A stretch of DNA of 64,000 nt from an uncultured Albidovulum sp. Its GTDB lineage: Bacteria > Pseudomonadota > Alphaproteobacteria > Rhodobacterales > Rhodobacteraceae. This document shows, piece by piece, positions 48,837 to 57,444 of this stretch (its first letter is position 1; the number at the start of each line of letters is the position of its first letter). The translations under genes and the position numbers were made by a program. The stretch spans positions 1-64,000 of the forward strand of contig CAJYAD010000015.1 of the NCBI GenBank assembly GCA_913064775.1. Reading direction: 5' to 3'. The notes beneath the pieces were generated by a model. The model saw only the letters and a list, made by a program, of their open reading frames with translations, searched no databases and was not told where the DNA came from.

Positions 48837-49691
48837 ATGTCTCCCAACCCGCTCTCTGCAGTTTCCCCTGAAGTCGCCCGCACCCCGGTTGCCATCGCGG
48901 TCGCGCCCAACGGCGCGCGGCGCACCAAGGCCGATCATCCGGCGCTGCCGATGACCGAGGCCGAACTTGCCCACACCGCCGCCGCCTGCAAGGAGGCCGG
49001 CGCCGGGATGATCCATGTGCATCTGCGCGACGCCGCCGGGCAGCATCTGCTGGACGCCGAGGCCTATCGCGGCCTGAGCGCGGCGATCCGGCGCGCCGTC
49101 GGCCCCGAGATGGTGATCCAGATCACCACCGAGGCCGTGGGCCGCTACACCCCGACCGAGCAGATCGCCGTGCTGCGCGCCTCGGCGCCCGAGGCGGCCT
49201 CGCTCGCGCTGCGCGAATTCGTCCCCGACGCCGCGCATGAGGGCGCCTTTGCCGAGACGCTGGCCTGGATGGCGCAAGAGGGCGTGCTGCCCCAGATCAT
49301 CCTCTACGATGCTGAAGACGTGCGCGCGCTTGCCGATCTGGACCGGCGCGGGCTGATCCCCTGGGCCTCGGTGCCGGTGCTCTATGTGCTGGGGCGCTAT
49401 GCCAAGGACCAGCGCTCATCCCCCGCCGATCTGCTGCCGTTCCTGGCGCCCGATCTGCCGCGTTTCGGGCATTGGAGCACCTGCGCCTTCGGCCCGGATG
49501 AGGCCGCCTGCGTCGCCGCCGGGGCCTTTCTGGGCGGGCATGTGCGGGTGGGGTTCGAGAACAACCTTTACCTGCCCGACGGGCGCCCGGCGGCGGGAAA
49601 TGCCGATCTGGTGACCGCCGTCGCCGCGCTGCTGGACGGCGCCGGGCGCCGGAGGGCCTCGGCCGACGAGATCCGGAAAGCACTGGCCTGA
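48837..49691 (+). CDS. Beta-keto acid cleavage enzyme (BKACE, DUF849/Kce family)
   Basis: A 284-aa zinc-dependent TIM barrel. Kce, the founding member, condenses 3-keto-5-aminohexanoate with acetyl-CoA to give acetoacetate and a new CoA ester; other members take many beta-keto acids. VAPNGARRTKADHPALPMT is the family opening. H60 and H62 (MIHVHLRD) are zinc ligands. HVRVGFENNLYL near residue 240 carries the conserved Glu. The ATG at 48837 is used, with AGGA upstream; earlier in-frame ATGs lie in the repeat block. The substrate pocket differs between members, so the keto acid is unknown. Confidence 0.9.
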   Translation: MSPNPLSAVSPEVARTPVAIAVAPNGARRTKADHPALPMTEAELAHTAAACKEAGAGMIHVHLRDAAGQHLLDAEAYRGLSAAIRRAVGPEMVIQITTEAVGRYTPTEQIAVLRASAPEAASLALREFVPDAAHEGAFAETLAWMAQEGVLPQIILYDAEDVRALADLDRRGLIPWASVPVLYVLGRYAKDQRSSPADLLPFLAPDLPRFGHWSTCAFGPDEAACVAAGAFLGGHVRVGFENNLYLPDGRPAAGNADLVTAVAALLDGAGRRRASADEIRKALA

Positions 49692-49794
49692 GGTTTAGCA
49701 ATTTCCGTTCTATTTCGCCTGTGACGGCGCGTGGGGCGGAGTTACGGGAAGCCATTCTGACGTGGTTGCGAGGCGCCGTGAAGGGGCCGCGGCC

Positions 49795-50583
49795 TTAGCC
49801 CGGCAGCGTCGGCGCGAAACCGTCAAGCGGCAGGTCGCGGACCTGACGCAGCATGCCGATGAAGCCCGCCACCTGATGGGCGCAGGTGGCGCGGCCCTTC
49901 TCGGCGGTTGCCAGATGGGCCTCGCCCACCGCGCCCAGCGGGTTCAGATCCGACGAGACCCAGCCATAGGACAGCGGCCCGGTCGGCGGGATCGGCGCGT
50001 GTTCGGCGCTGGAGCGGAAATCCTGCGCCTGGCTCATGTCGACGCTTTCGGGCCGGAAGGCGAGCATCAGCGAGGTCTCGTAATCGCCCGCGTGAATGCC
50101 GAAGCGGCGCTCCTGCGCGGAAAACATCCCCTCGGGCTTCTCGAAGCCGCTCCATTGGCATTTCACCGCCAGCATCCCGGCACGGACGCGCAATTCGCGC
50201 GACAGGATCGACACGAGGTCGAGGTTGCCGCCATGGCTGTTGACGATCACCAACTTGCGCAGCCCGGCGCGCGCGACGGACAGGCCGATCTCGGTCCAGG
50301 CGGCCAGCGCGGTCTGGGCGCTTAGCGTCAGGGTGCCGGGCGCGTGGACATGTTCGTTCGACTTGCCCACCGCCTGCACCGGCAGGATCAGGATGTTCAG
50401 ATCGTCCGGGCAGGCGGCGCGCAATTCGGCCAGCATGCCCTCGGCGATCATCGTGTCGGTGCCGGTGGGCAGGTGGGGGCCGTGCTGCTCAATCGCGCAG
50501 GTGGGCAGGATGGCGATCGTGGTCGCGGGGTCCATCGCGGCGAATTCGGTGGTGCGGTACTGGGCCCAGTCAAGGCGTTTCAT
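49795..50583 (-). CDS. Creatininase-family amidohydrolase
   Basis: A 262-aa member of the creatininase/MftE/ArfB family. Metal ligands are in AIEQHGPHLPTGTDT (Glu, His, Asp), VNSHGGN (His) and GIHAGDYETSLML (Glu). The family hydrolyses cyclic or formyl amides: creatinine, 2-amino-5-formylamino-pyrimidinone, or peptide-derived substrates. It is the last gene of the eight-gene operon, 36 nt after the second oxidoreductase. True creatinine hydrolysis is not implied, because no creatinase or sarcosine oxidase is nearby. Confidence 0.9.
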   Translation of the reverse strand: MKRLDWAQYRTTEFAAMDPATTIAILPTCAIEQHGPHLPTGTDTMIAEGMLAELRAACPDDLNILILPVQAVGKSNEHVHAPGTLTLSAQTALAAWTEIGLSVARAGLRKLVIVNSHGGNLDLVSILSRELRVRAGMLAVKCQWSGFEKPEGMFSAQERRFGIHAGDYETSLMLAFRPESVDMSQAQDFRSSAEHAPIPPTGPLSYGWVSSDLNPLGAVGEAHLATAEKGRATCAHQVAGFIGMLRQVRDLPLDGFAPTLPG

Positions 50584-50619
50584 GGTGTCTCCGGCGTGTT
50601 GGTGGCGTCGAGGCGGGGA

Positions 50620-51258
50620 TCATGCGGGCATTTCCCGGTGGGGCGTGGGGGCGGGCGCGCGGGCGGCGATCAGGCGGTCCATCTTGCGGCGGACGCGGGC
50701 GAGGTGACGGGCGCGGCTGGCGGGGGTGGCGGCGTCCATTCGGTACTGCGCGGCGAACACCTTGCGCAGGCGCGGCGCGCAGATCAGCCCGACCCCGCGC
50801 ATCAGCGTGCGCTTACCCGGGGCGCCGACGAACCGTGTCAGCCAGCGGCTGGCGCCGCAGGTGGTGAAGACGCCCAGCCGGGTGATATGGGTCAGCCCCG
50901 GGCGGATGGTCTTGTGCTCCGGCCCGGGCATCAGGAAGGCCACGTCGGGCAACAGCACCCGGTCGAGCCAGCCCTTCAGCATCGCCGGCAGCCCGTACCA
51001 CCATGTCGGGTAGACGAAGATCAGCGTATCGGCCCAGCCAAGATGCTCGACATCCTCGGCCACCGGCGCGCGGTTCGCGGGGCTGTCGAGGTAGCCCGCG
51101 TGTTCCGCCGCGCTCATCAACGGGGCGAAGCCGCGGGCGTAGAGGTCGACCACCCGCACCTCGGCCCGTGCTGTCGCCAGCCGTTCCAGCACCGCGTCGC
51201 GCACGGCGGCGGTGAAGCTGTCGGGGCGGGGGTGGCAGTAGATCACCAGCGCGCGCAT
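50620..51258 (-). CDS. NAD(P)H-dependent oxidoreductase, flavodoxin fold (second of tandem pair)
   Basis: A 212-aa member of the Flavodoxin_2 (NQO1/MdaB-like) family. RALVIYCHPRPDSFTAAVRDAVLERL binds the flavin phosphate; VYPTWWYGLPAMLKGWLDRVLLP is the FMN/FAD ring segment. These enzymes reduce quinones, nitro or azo compounds with two electrons. The C-terminal ~35 residues are Arg-rich and similar to the neighbour's tail. It begins 2 nt after the paralogue's stop. The natural substrate is unknown. Confidence 0.88.
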   Translation of the reverse strand: MRALVIYCHPRPDSFTAAVRDAVLERLATARAEVRVVDLYARGFAPLMSAAEHAGYLDSPANRAPVAEDVEHLGWADTLIFVYPTWWYGLPAMLKGWLDRVLLPDVAFLMPGPEHKTIRPGLTHITRLGVFTTCGASRWLTRFVGAPGKRTLMRGVGLICAPRLRKVFAAQYRMDAATPASRARHLARVRRKMDRLIAARAPAPTPHREMPA

Positions 51259-51260
51259 CG

Positions 51261-51842
51261 TCAGAGCCTTTCCATAGCACGCCGGACGCGGGCCAGATGG
51301 CGGTGGCGTCGGGCGTCGGTGGCGCGGTTCGTGTCGTAGAGCGCGAGGTAGCGCAGGCGTTCGGCCTGGCTGGTGTAGCGCAGGGTGCGGGTCACCACCT
51401 TGCGCGGCGGATCGCCGGCCAGCAGCGTCCGCATCCGCGCGCCGCCATAGGTGACGCAGGCGGCGACCTTGCGGATATGCGTCAGGTTCGGCCGCACCGT
51501 GCCGCCCTTCAGCACGAAGGACACGCCGGGCAGGAAGACGCGGTCGAAATAGCCCTTCAGGATCGCCGGATAGCCCATGTTCCAGACCGGAAACACCAGC
51601 ACCAGTGCCTGCGCGGCCAGCAGCCGCTCGACATGCTGGGCCACCGGCCGGACGTTGGTGTCGAGGTCGTGGTAGCCGCGCCGCTCGGCCTCGGACAGGA
51701 CCGGGTCGAAGCCCTCGGCATAGAGGTCGCAATCGTCCACCTCCCAGCCTTTCGCCTGCAGCGTCGTCACCACCGTGTCATGGACGGCGGCGTTGAAGCT
51801 GTCCGGCACCGGATGGGCGTAGAGGACCAGCGTGCGGCTCAT
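51261..51842 (-). CDS. NAD(P)H-dependent oxidoreductase, flavodoxin fold (first of tandem pair)
   Basis: A 193-aa paralogue of the next gene. TLVLYAHPVPDSFNAAVHDTVVTTL and VFPVWNMGYPAILKGYFDRVFLPGVSF align with it throughout. Where the partner has WWYGLP this has WNMGYP, so substrate pockets differ. The ATG overlaps the stop of the FAD oxidase gene (ATGA). Two adjacent paralogues in one operon suggest a heterodimer or two sequential reductions (inference). Confidence 0.88.
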   Translation of the reverse strand: MSRTLVLYAHPVPDSFNAAVHDTVVTTLQAKGWEVDDCDLYAEGFDPVLSEAERRGYHDLDTNVRPVAQHVERLLAAQALVLVFPVWNMGYPAILKGYFDRVFLPGVSFVLKGGTVRPNLTHIRKVAACVTYGGARMRTLLAGDPPRKVVTRTLRYTSQAERLRYLALYDTNRATDARRHRHLARVRRAMERL

Positions 51843-53239
51843 TCGGCGGCCTTCATCCCGGGGTAGGCGTAGGGACGCGCGTAATCCCAGTCCGAGGTGT
51901 CCCAGGCGATCATCTTGCCGGGGTTGAGCAGGCCCTTGGGGTCGGCCTCACGCTTGAAATCCAGCTGTCTCTGGTCGTGCATCTGGCGGCCGCCTTCCTC
52001 CAGCGTGTAGCGGTGCGGGTTGAAGATCATGCAGCCCATGTCCTCGTGCATCCGCACGATCTCTTCCAGCCGTTCGTCGGTGGTGTAGGTCACCAGCGGC
52101 AGCCCGGCGCACATCACCTTGCCGTTCTCGCGCATCACCTCCAGATGCTGCAGAACCTCGGCACCGAAGGTGGCGCGGACCTTCTCGATCAGCTCCAGAT
52201 GGTCGGGGTAGGAATAGCGCACCTGCAGATAGGTGATCTCGGGGCGGAACTTGATCGCCCGCAGCGTGGTGTGGTTCCAGCCGAATTCATAGACCGGGCC
52301 GGGATCGCGCGGCCAGTCGTTCGCGTCCGAACGGTAGAGGATCTGCGCCCCGGGCCGGCGGGCCGTGAAGGTCTGGAACGCGTCCATCGATTGTGGCGCG
52401 ACCATCAGCCCGACCAGCGTGTCCTCGGGTGTCACATGCGGCTTCACCCGCTGGAAATACTCATGCGCCATCGGGGCTTCGTAGACCGAGGCGAGCTTGA
52501 TCAGGATGCCGTCCTCATTGGCCAGATCGCAGGCGTAGCGGGCGGCCTCGGGGAAGTCCTTGAAGCCGACGAAGAGGTCGATCCAGTCATAGGCGGGGGC
52601 CAGCGGCATCTCGACCTCGGTGATGATGCCGTTGGTGCCGTAGGCGTGGGAAACGCGGGCCAGTTCCTCGCCGCGGAACTCAAGGATGCGGGGCGCGGCC
52701 TCCATGGTGATCACCCGCAGGCGGATGATGTTGCCCAGATCGCGCAGCGCCCCCCAGGTGACCGACCCCACGCCGCCCGAGCCGCCTGCGATGAAGCCGC
52801 CGATGGTGGCGGTGGCGGCGGTCGAGGGGGTCATGCGCAGCTCCTGCCCCGAGCGCGCCTTGGTTTCGCGGTCGAGGTCGCGGATGATGCAGCCGGGTTC
52901 GGCGATCACCCGGCCGGGATGGATTTCCTTCACCCGCGCGAAATTCTTCATGTGGATCACGCAGCCGCCCGCCAGCGGCATCGACTGGCCGTAATTGCCG
53001 GTGCCGGCGCCACGCACGGTGACAGGCACGTCATGGGCATAGCAGGTCTTCAGGATCTCGATCACCTCAGCCTCGGACGCGGGGCAGACGACGAAATCGG
53101 CGCTGACATGGTCGAGCCATTTTTTCAAAAGCGGCGAATACCAGAAGAAATCGCGGCTTTTGGAGCGGATCGCGCTGGGGCTTTCGTCCTGCTCGATATG
53201 CGACAGGGCGGCCTTGGCGGCGGCGGCGTTGGGGGTCAT
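51839..53239 (-). CDS. FAD-binding oxidoreductase, VAO/PCMH fold
   Basis: A 466-aa flavoprotein. The PP-loop PVTVRGAGTGNYGQSMPLAGGCVI begins at about residue 71. IGGFIAGGSGGVGSVTWGALRDLGNIIRLRVIT is the second FAD segment. The C-terminal half is a substrate domain ending KREADPKGLLNPGKMI. The family oxidises alcohols, hydroxy acids, cytokinins and N-heterocyclic compounds. No signal peptide. It overlaps the genes on both sides by 4 nt, so it is tightly co-translated. The electron acceptor is unknown. Confidence 0.9.
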   Translation of the reverse strand: MTPNAAAAKAALSHIEQDESPSAIRSKSRDFFWYSPLLKKWLDHVSADFVVCPASEAEVIEILKTCYAHDVPVTVRGAGTGNYGQSMPLAGGCVIHMKNFARVKEIHPGRVIAEPGCIIRDLDRETKARSGQELRMTPSTAATATIGGFIAGGSGGVGSVTWGALRDLGNIIRLRVITMEAAPRILEFRGEELARVSHAYGTNGIITEVEMPLAPAYDWIDLFVGFKDFPEAARYACDLANEDGILIKLASVYEAPMAHEYFQRVKPHVTPEDTLVGLMVAPQSMDAFQTFTARRPGAQILYRSDANDWPRDPGPVYEFGWNHTTLRAIKFRPEITYLQVRYSYPDHLELIEKVRATFGAEVLQHLEVMRENGKVMCAGLPLVTYTTDERLEEIVRMHEDMGCMIFNPHRYTLEEGGRQMHDQRQLDFKREADPKGLLNPGKMIAWDTSDWDYARPYAYPGMKAAE

Positions 53240-54519
53240 GCGGGCCTCATCAGATGATCGAGTTCGGCGTAATCGGGCAGGGTGCGGTCGATCTGGTGGC
53301 CGCCGCGCAGCACGATCCGGTCGGATTGCGGGCGCGAGAACAGCTCGGTCCAGCCGCGCGCCCGGGTGATCACCAGATCGGCGGGCGCGCCGGGGGAAAG
53401 CGAGGGGGCCGCGAAGCCGCAGGCCTTGGCAGGGTTGGTCAGGAAGGCCTGCACCCAATCCGCCCGGGAATGATCGAGATGGGCGATGCGGGTGGCCTCG
53501 CGCATCACCTCGATCATGTCGAGATCGCCGTAGGCATAGAACGGATCGCGGGTGTTGTCGGAGGCGAAGCTGACGTTGATGCCGCGCGCCTTCATCTCAT
53601 GCACCAGCGTGACGCCGCGCCAGCGCGGGGTGCGGGGTGGGGCGCCCTGGGGGCTGCGGTCCTGAAGGTACATGTTGCACATCGGCAGGCTGACTACATT
53701 CAGCCCCGCCTTCGCCACCAGATCGAGCGTCGCCAGCGCCTCGTCCTCTGGCTGCACGGCGAGCGAGCAGCAATGCCCCACCGTCACGGGCGCATCGAAC
53801 CCGGTTTCCAGCACCAGTTCTGCGATCAGTTTCAGCGTCGCGACACTGGCGTCGCCGGTCTCGTCGACATGGAAATCGGCGTGCAGGCCGCGCTTGGCCG
53901 CCAGCCGGAAGAAGGCCAGCAGCCGCGCGCGCAGGTCCGGGACCGGATAGGTGACGCAGCCCAGCACGCCGCCGCTTTCGGCCACGATATCGGCGGTCTG
54001 CACATAGGCGCCGTCGCCCGAGACCCCGTCGACACCGACCAGGCAAGAGGCCTGCAGATCGATCCGGCCACACCATTCGTCCCGCATCTCGCGAAACACC
54101 GGGAAGGAGATCGCGTCTTGCGGTGGCAGGCTGTCGAGATGCGTGCGGATCGCCCGCGTCCCATGCGCGAAGGCCGAGCGCAGGGCGAAATCCATCCGCG
54201 CGCGCAGGTCCTCGGCCGACCAATGCGCGGCCCGGTCGGCGCCCACGGTGGTCAGCGCGCCCATGAAGGTGCCGTCGGGGTTGGGGCTGCGCGGCCAGAT
54301 ATGGCCCTTGTCGAGATGCGTGTGCATGTCGGTGAAGGCGGGAAACACCATCGCGCCCTGCATGTCGACCTCTGCCAGCCCGGCGCGCGGCTGGGCGATC
54401 CGGCCGCCCTCGACCACAAGGGTCAGGGGGATCAGATCGCCGGGTTGGCCAAGCAGGCAGGCGGGGGTGGTCAGGTTGCGAAGGACATAGGCGCCGCTGG
54501 GCAGAACGCGAAAATCCAT
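53236..54519 (-). CDS. Cytosine deaminase-like amidohydrolase
   Basis: A 427-aa metal-dependent hydrolase of the amidohydrolase superfamily. VFPAFTDMHTHLDKGHIWP carries the first HxH-type metal ligands, in the THLDK form seen in cytosine deaminase and isoguanine deaminase. LHADFHVDETGD and VTVGHCCSL give further His ligands, and VSFASDNTRDPFYAYGDLDMI holds the catalytic Asp. GGGAGGGGTG precedes the ATG at 54519. A deamination or ring hydrolysis of a heterocycle imported by the ABC system is likely; the exact substrate is not evident. Confidence 0.9.
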   Translation of the reverse strand: MDFRVLPSGAYVLRNLTTPACLLGQPGDLIPLTLVVEGGRIAQPRAGLAEVDMQGAMVFPAFTDMHTHLDKGHIWPRSPNPDGTFMGALTTVGADRAAHWSAEDLRARMDFALRSAFAHGTRAIRTHLDSLPPQDAISFPVFREMRDEWCGRIDLQASCLVGVDGVSGDGAYVQTADIVAESGGVLGCVTYPVPDLRARLLAFFRLAAKRGLHADFHVDETGDASVATLKLIAELVLETGFDAPVTVGHCCSLAVQPEDEALATLDLVAKAGLNVVSLPMCNMYLQDRSPQGAPPRTPRWRGVTLVHEMKARGINVSFASDNTRDPFYAYGDLDMIEVMREATRIAHLDHSRADWVQAFLTNPAKACGFAAPSLSPGAPADLVITRARGWTELFSRPQSDRIVLRGGHQIDRTLPDYAELDHLMRPA

Positions 54520-55385
54520 CACCCCTCCCGCTTGAGCGCGCTTTCGTGCCACTTGCGCAGCAACAGATGGCTAAACAGCGACAACACCGTGAAGATCACC
54601 ACCCCCATCGCCGCGATCAGGATCAGCGCGGCAAAGACCCGGGGGATGTTCAGGCGGTAGGAGCTTTCGAGAATGGTGAAGGCCAGGCCCGACCCCACGC
54701 CGCCGGTGCCGGCCACATATTCCGCAACCACCGCCCCGATCAGCGCCAGACCGCCGGCGATGCGCAGCCCGCCCAGGAAATAGGGCAGGGCAGAGGGCAG
54801 TTGCAGATAGCGCAGCTTTTGCCAGCGCGTCGCGCCGTAGATGCTGAACAGATCGCGCAGGTTGTGGTCGGCCGAATTCAGCCCCAGCGTGGTGTTCGAC
54901 AGCACCGGAAAGAAGGCGACGATCCAGGCGCAGAGCAGCATGCCGATCAGCTTCGACTGGATGTAGATGAAGATCAGCGGCGCGATGGCGACGATCGGGG
55001 TCACCTGCAAGATCACCGCATAGGGGTAGAAGGACATCTCGAACAGCCTGCTCTGGGTAAAGAGCACGGCAAGGCCGACGCCGCCGATCACCGCCACCAG
55101 CAGCGCCAGCAGCGTTGTGCGCAGCGTGATCAGAAGCGCCTTGAACAGGATCAGCCGGTCGACCCACAGGGTTTCGGCCACCAGCCCGGGGCGTGGCAGG
55201 ATGTAATGCGGGATGTTGTTCCAGACGCAGATCCTGTCCCACAGGAAGATCATCACCACCAGCACGATCAGCGGCATCAGCCAGCGGCCCAGCCGCTCGC
55301 GGCGCCGGTTGCGGGCGCGGCGGGCCTCTTCCGCGTCGATGATCGGGGCGGCGGCGGCGGTGGGGGCGGTTTCGGCAATCGCCAT
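54519..55385 (-). CDS. ABC transporter permease (SsuC/TauC/ThiX-type)
   Basis: A 288-aa BPD-type permease with about six membrane segments. The EAA loop, which contacts the ATPase, is within FSIYGATRWQKLRYLQLPSALPYFLGGLRIAGGLALIGAVVAEY. It belongs to the group importing nitrate, sulfonates, thiamine precursors or pyrimidines. It lies one base after the ATPase gene and overlaps the amidohydrolase gene by 1 nt (TGATG). Confidence 0.92.
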   Translation of the reverse strand: MAIAETAPTAAAAPIIDAEEARRARNRRRERLGRWLMPLIVLVVMIFLWDRICVWNNIPHYILPRPGLVAETLWVDRLILFKALLITLRTTLLALLVAVIGGVGLAVLFTQSRLFEMSFYPYAVILQVTPIVAIAPLIFIYIQSKLIGMLLCAWIVAFFPVLSNTTLGLNSADHNLRDLFSIYGATRWQKLRYLQLPSALPYFLGGLRIAGGLALIGAVVAEYVAGTGGVGSGLAFTILESSYRLNIPRVFAALILIAAMGVVIFTVLSLFSHLLLRKWHESALKREG

Positions 55386-55386
55386 G

Positions 55387-56184
55387 TCAGTCTCCGATCG
55401 CGTCGTGAAGCGCGGCGCTGGCGGCGCGGCAATGGGCGGCGTAATCGGTCGAGGTGCGGAAATCCTCGCCGCGCGGATAGGGGGCGTCGACGGCGACCTC
55501 GTGGATCACCCGGCCCGGGCGCGCCGCCATCACCACGATCCGCGACGACAGGAACACCGACTCGAACACCGAATGGGTGACGAAGATGATCGTGCAGCCG
55601 ATCTTGGCACGCAGCGCCAGCAGGTCGTTGTTCAGCTTGTGGCGGGTGATCTCATCCAGCGCGGCGAAGGGTTCGTCCATCAGGATCAGCCGGGGATTGG
55701 TCACCAGCGCCCGCGCGATCGAGACCCGCATCTTCATCCCGCCCGATAATTCGCGCGGGTAGCTGTCCATGAACTTCTCCAGCCCGACGAGGGCCAGCGC
55801 CTCTTCGATCTGCGGCTTCATCGCGGCGAACTTGGCGCCGCGCAGCCGCCACGGCAGCCAGACGTTCTGCGCCACCGTGGCCCAGGGCATCAGCGTGGGT
55901 TCCTGGAACACCACGCCCAGATCGCCCGCATCCTGCCCGCCGGCCCAGTTGATCCGCCCCGAGGTTGGATGGCTGAGCCCGGCGATCAGCCGCAGCGCGG
56001 TGGACTTGCCGCAGCCCGACGGCCCCAGAAGCGAGACGAAATCGCCCTGGAACACGTCAAGCGACATGCCCTTCAGCGCCACCAGATCGCCGTTGAACAC
56101 CTTCGACACGCCGTCAAGCGACAACAGCGGCGCCGGCTGCGCGGCGGCGGTCTCCGCCGCCACGCCAGTTTCCTGCAAGGTCAT
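55387..56184 (-). CDS. ABC transporter ATP-binding protein
   Basis: A 265-aa importer ATPase. Walker A is LLGPSGCGKST (from about residue 52). The Q-loop is VFQEPTLMPW, the signature is LSGGMKMRVSIARAL, Walker B is LILMDEPFAALDE and the H-loop is FVTHSVFESVFL. It is the nitrate/sulfonate/pyrimidine type. It begins directly after the binding-protein stop (TAGATG) and is followed by the permease. Confidence 0.94.
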   Translation of the reverse strand: MTLQETGVAAETAAAQPAPLLSLDGVSKVFNGDLVALKGMSLDVFQGDFVSLLGPSGCGKSTALRLIAGLSHPTSGRINWAGGQDAGDLGVVFQEPTLMPWATVAQNVWLPWRLRGAKFAAMKPQIEEALALVGLEKFMDSYPRELSGGMKMRVSIARALVTNPRLILMDEPFAALDEITRHKLNNDLLALRAKIGCTIIFVTHSVFESVFLSSRIVVMAARPGRVIHEVAVDAPYPRGEDFRTSTDYAAHCRAASAALHDAIGD

Positions 56185-57201
56185 CTACTGCCCCAGAAGC
56201 TTCTTCTTCACCGCCAGAGAGGCGCCGGAATTGGCGTATTTCAGGGTGTAGATCTTGTCGATGTCCAACCCCTTCTCGACCACGCCGGCCTTGACCATCT
56301 TGTCGTAGAAGCTGTGGATCGTCTCGCCGCTCATCGCGCCGATGCCCTTGGTCAGCGACAGGCCGGAATCGACGATGCCATGCTCTTTCATCACCTTGAT
56401 CGAATAGTCGATCTGCGCCTGGCTCATCTCGGAATTGGCCTTCAGGATCGCCGCATTGCCCTTCGAGGGATCGCCGTACAGGTAGGTCGCCCAGCCGATG
56501 GCCGAGCCCTCGACAAAGCATTTCACCCAGTCGGGATGGGCCTTCAACGTGCCCTGCATCGTCTCGATCAGGGTCGAGGGCGTGTTCCAGCCATGGTCGG
56601 CCAGCAGCCAGACATCGGGCTTGAAATGGCCCTGGGTTTCCACCGCATAGGGTTCCGAGGTGACATAGCCCTGCTGCGCCGAATTCTTGTCGGCGATGAA
56701 GGGGCCCGAGTTGAACGTGTAGGCCACGCGGTTCTCGGGCTTGAAATGCCAGGCGGTGATCAGCCACCGATAGAAGCTTTGATAGCCGTTGTTGCCGATG
56801 AAGATCTTCGGCAGGTCGGCGATGTCTTTGAAATCCTTCACCCGGCCCGGATGGGTCATCAGGATCTGCGGATCTTTCTGGAAATCGGCGCCGACCACGA
56901 CCAGCGGGATACCCTGCTTGGCGGCCTGGAACGGTGACAGGAAGTTGCCGTCCATGTTGAAGGTCAGCTTGCCGGCCATCAGCATCGCCAGGTTGTTCAC
57001 CTGCGGCCCGCCCGGCACGATCGTTACGTCCAGCCCGCATTTCTTGTAGGTGCCGTCGGCGACCGCCTGATAATAGCCGCCGTGCTCGGCCTCGGGCAGC
57101 CAGTTGGTGCCGAAGGTCACCTTGTCCAGCGCCAGGGCCGGGCCAGCGCCCAGGGCAAAGCTCACCACCGCCCCGGTCAGGGCCGCACGCGTCATCTTCA
57201 T
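56185..57201 (-). CDS. ABC transporter substrate-binding protein, NMT1/THI5-like
   Basis: A 338-aa periplasmic binding protein and first gene of the operon. The signal peptide is MKMTRAALTGAVVSFALGAGPALA. KVTFGTNWLPEAEHGGYYQAVADGTYKKCGLDVTIVPGG is the NMT1/THI5-like opening, which recognises pyrimidines and other small N-heterocycles, riboflavin precursors or sulfonates. AAGGAGGTTTCCCG precedes the ATG at 57201. It lacks a TPP riboswitch upstream, so a thiamine-precursor role is less likely. Confidence 0.92.
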   Translation of the reverse strand: MKMTRAALTGAVVSFALGAGPALALDKVTFGTNWLPEAEHGGYYQAVADGTYKKCGLDVTIVPGGPQVNNLAMLMAGKLTFNMDGNFLSPFQAAKQGIPLVVVGADFQKDPQILMTHPGRVKDFKDIADLPKIFIGNNGYQSFYRWLITAWHFKPENRVAYTFNSGPFIADKNSAQQGYVTSEPYAVETQGHFKPDVWLLADHGWNTPSTLIETMQGTLKAHPDWVKCFVEGSAIGWATYLYGDPSKGNAAILKANSEMSQAQIDYSIKVMKEHGIVDSGLSLTKGIGAMSGETIHSFYDKMVKAGVVEKGLDIDKIYTLKYANSGASLAVKKKLLGQ

Positions 57202-57444
57202 CGGGAAACCTCCTTCGTGGTCCATCTGTGCTTTGGGTCCGGGGTAAGCTTCCCACGGTGATCGTGACAGAATTTTGAGCAAACCTGTGGCCTGAGTCCA
57301 TCTTTTGCTGTTTTTTTGATCTGGAATCGGCCGGTTTGCCCAGTCTGGCACCCGCTCCGCCGCGGGTCGGGTTAAGCGATTGCCCGGGCGCGTCACAGGC
57401 GGCAGGGTCTGGGCGCGCCGATTCTGCACGCGAAAGGATAGTTC

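Noticed and set aside
49795-50583. Creatinine degradation as the role of the creatininase-family gene
   Set aside because: No creatinase, sarcosine oxidase or hydantoinase gene is linked, and the family has several other amide substrates.
57340-57362. TGGCAC as a sigma-54 promoter upstream of the RidA-family gene
   Set aside because: The -12 element (TTGC) is absent at the required spacing, where CCGC is found.
57202-57444. Possible TPP riboswitch before the NMT1/THI5-like ABC operon
   Set aside because: The conserved CTGAGA and ACCTGA segments of the TPP aptamer are not present on the minus strand.
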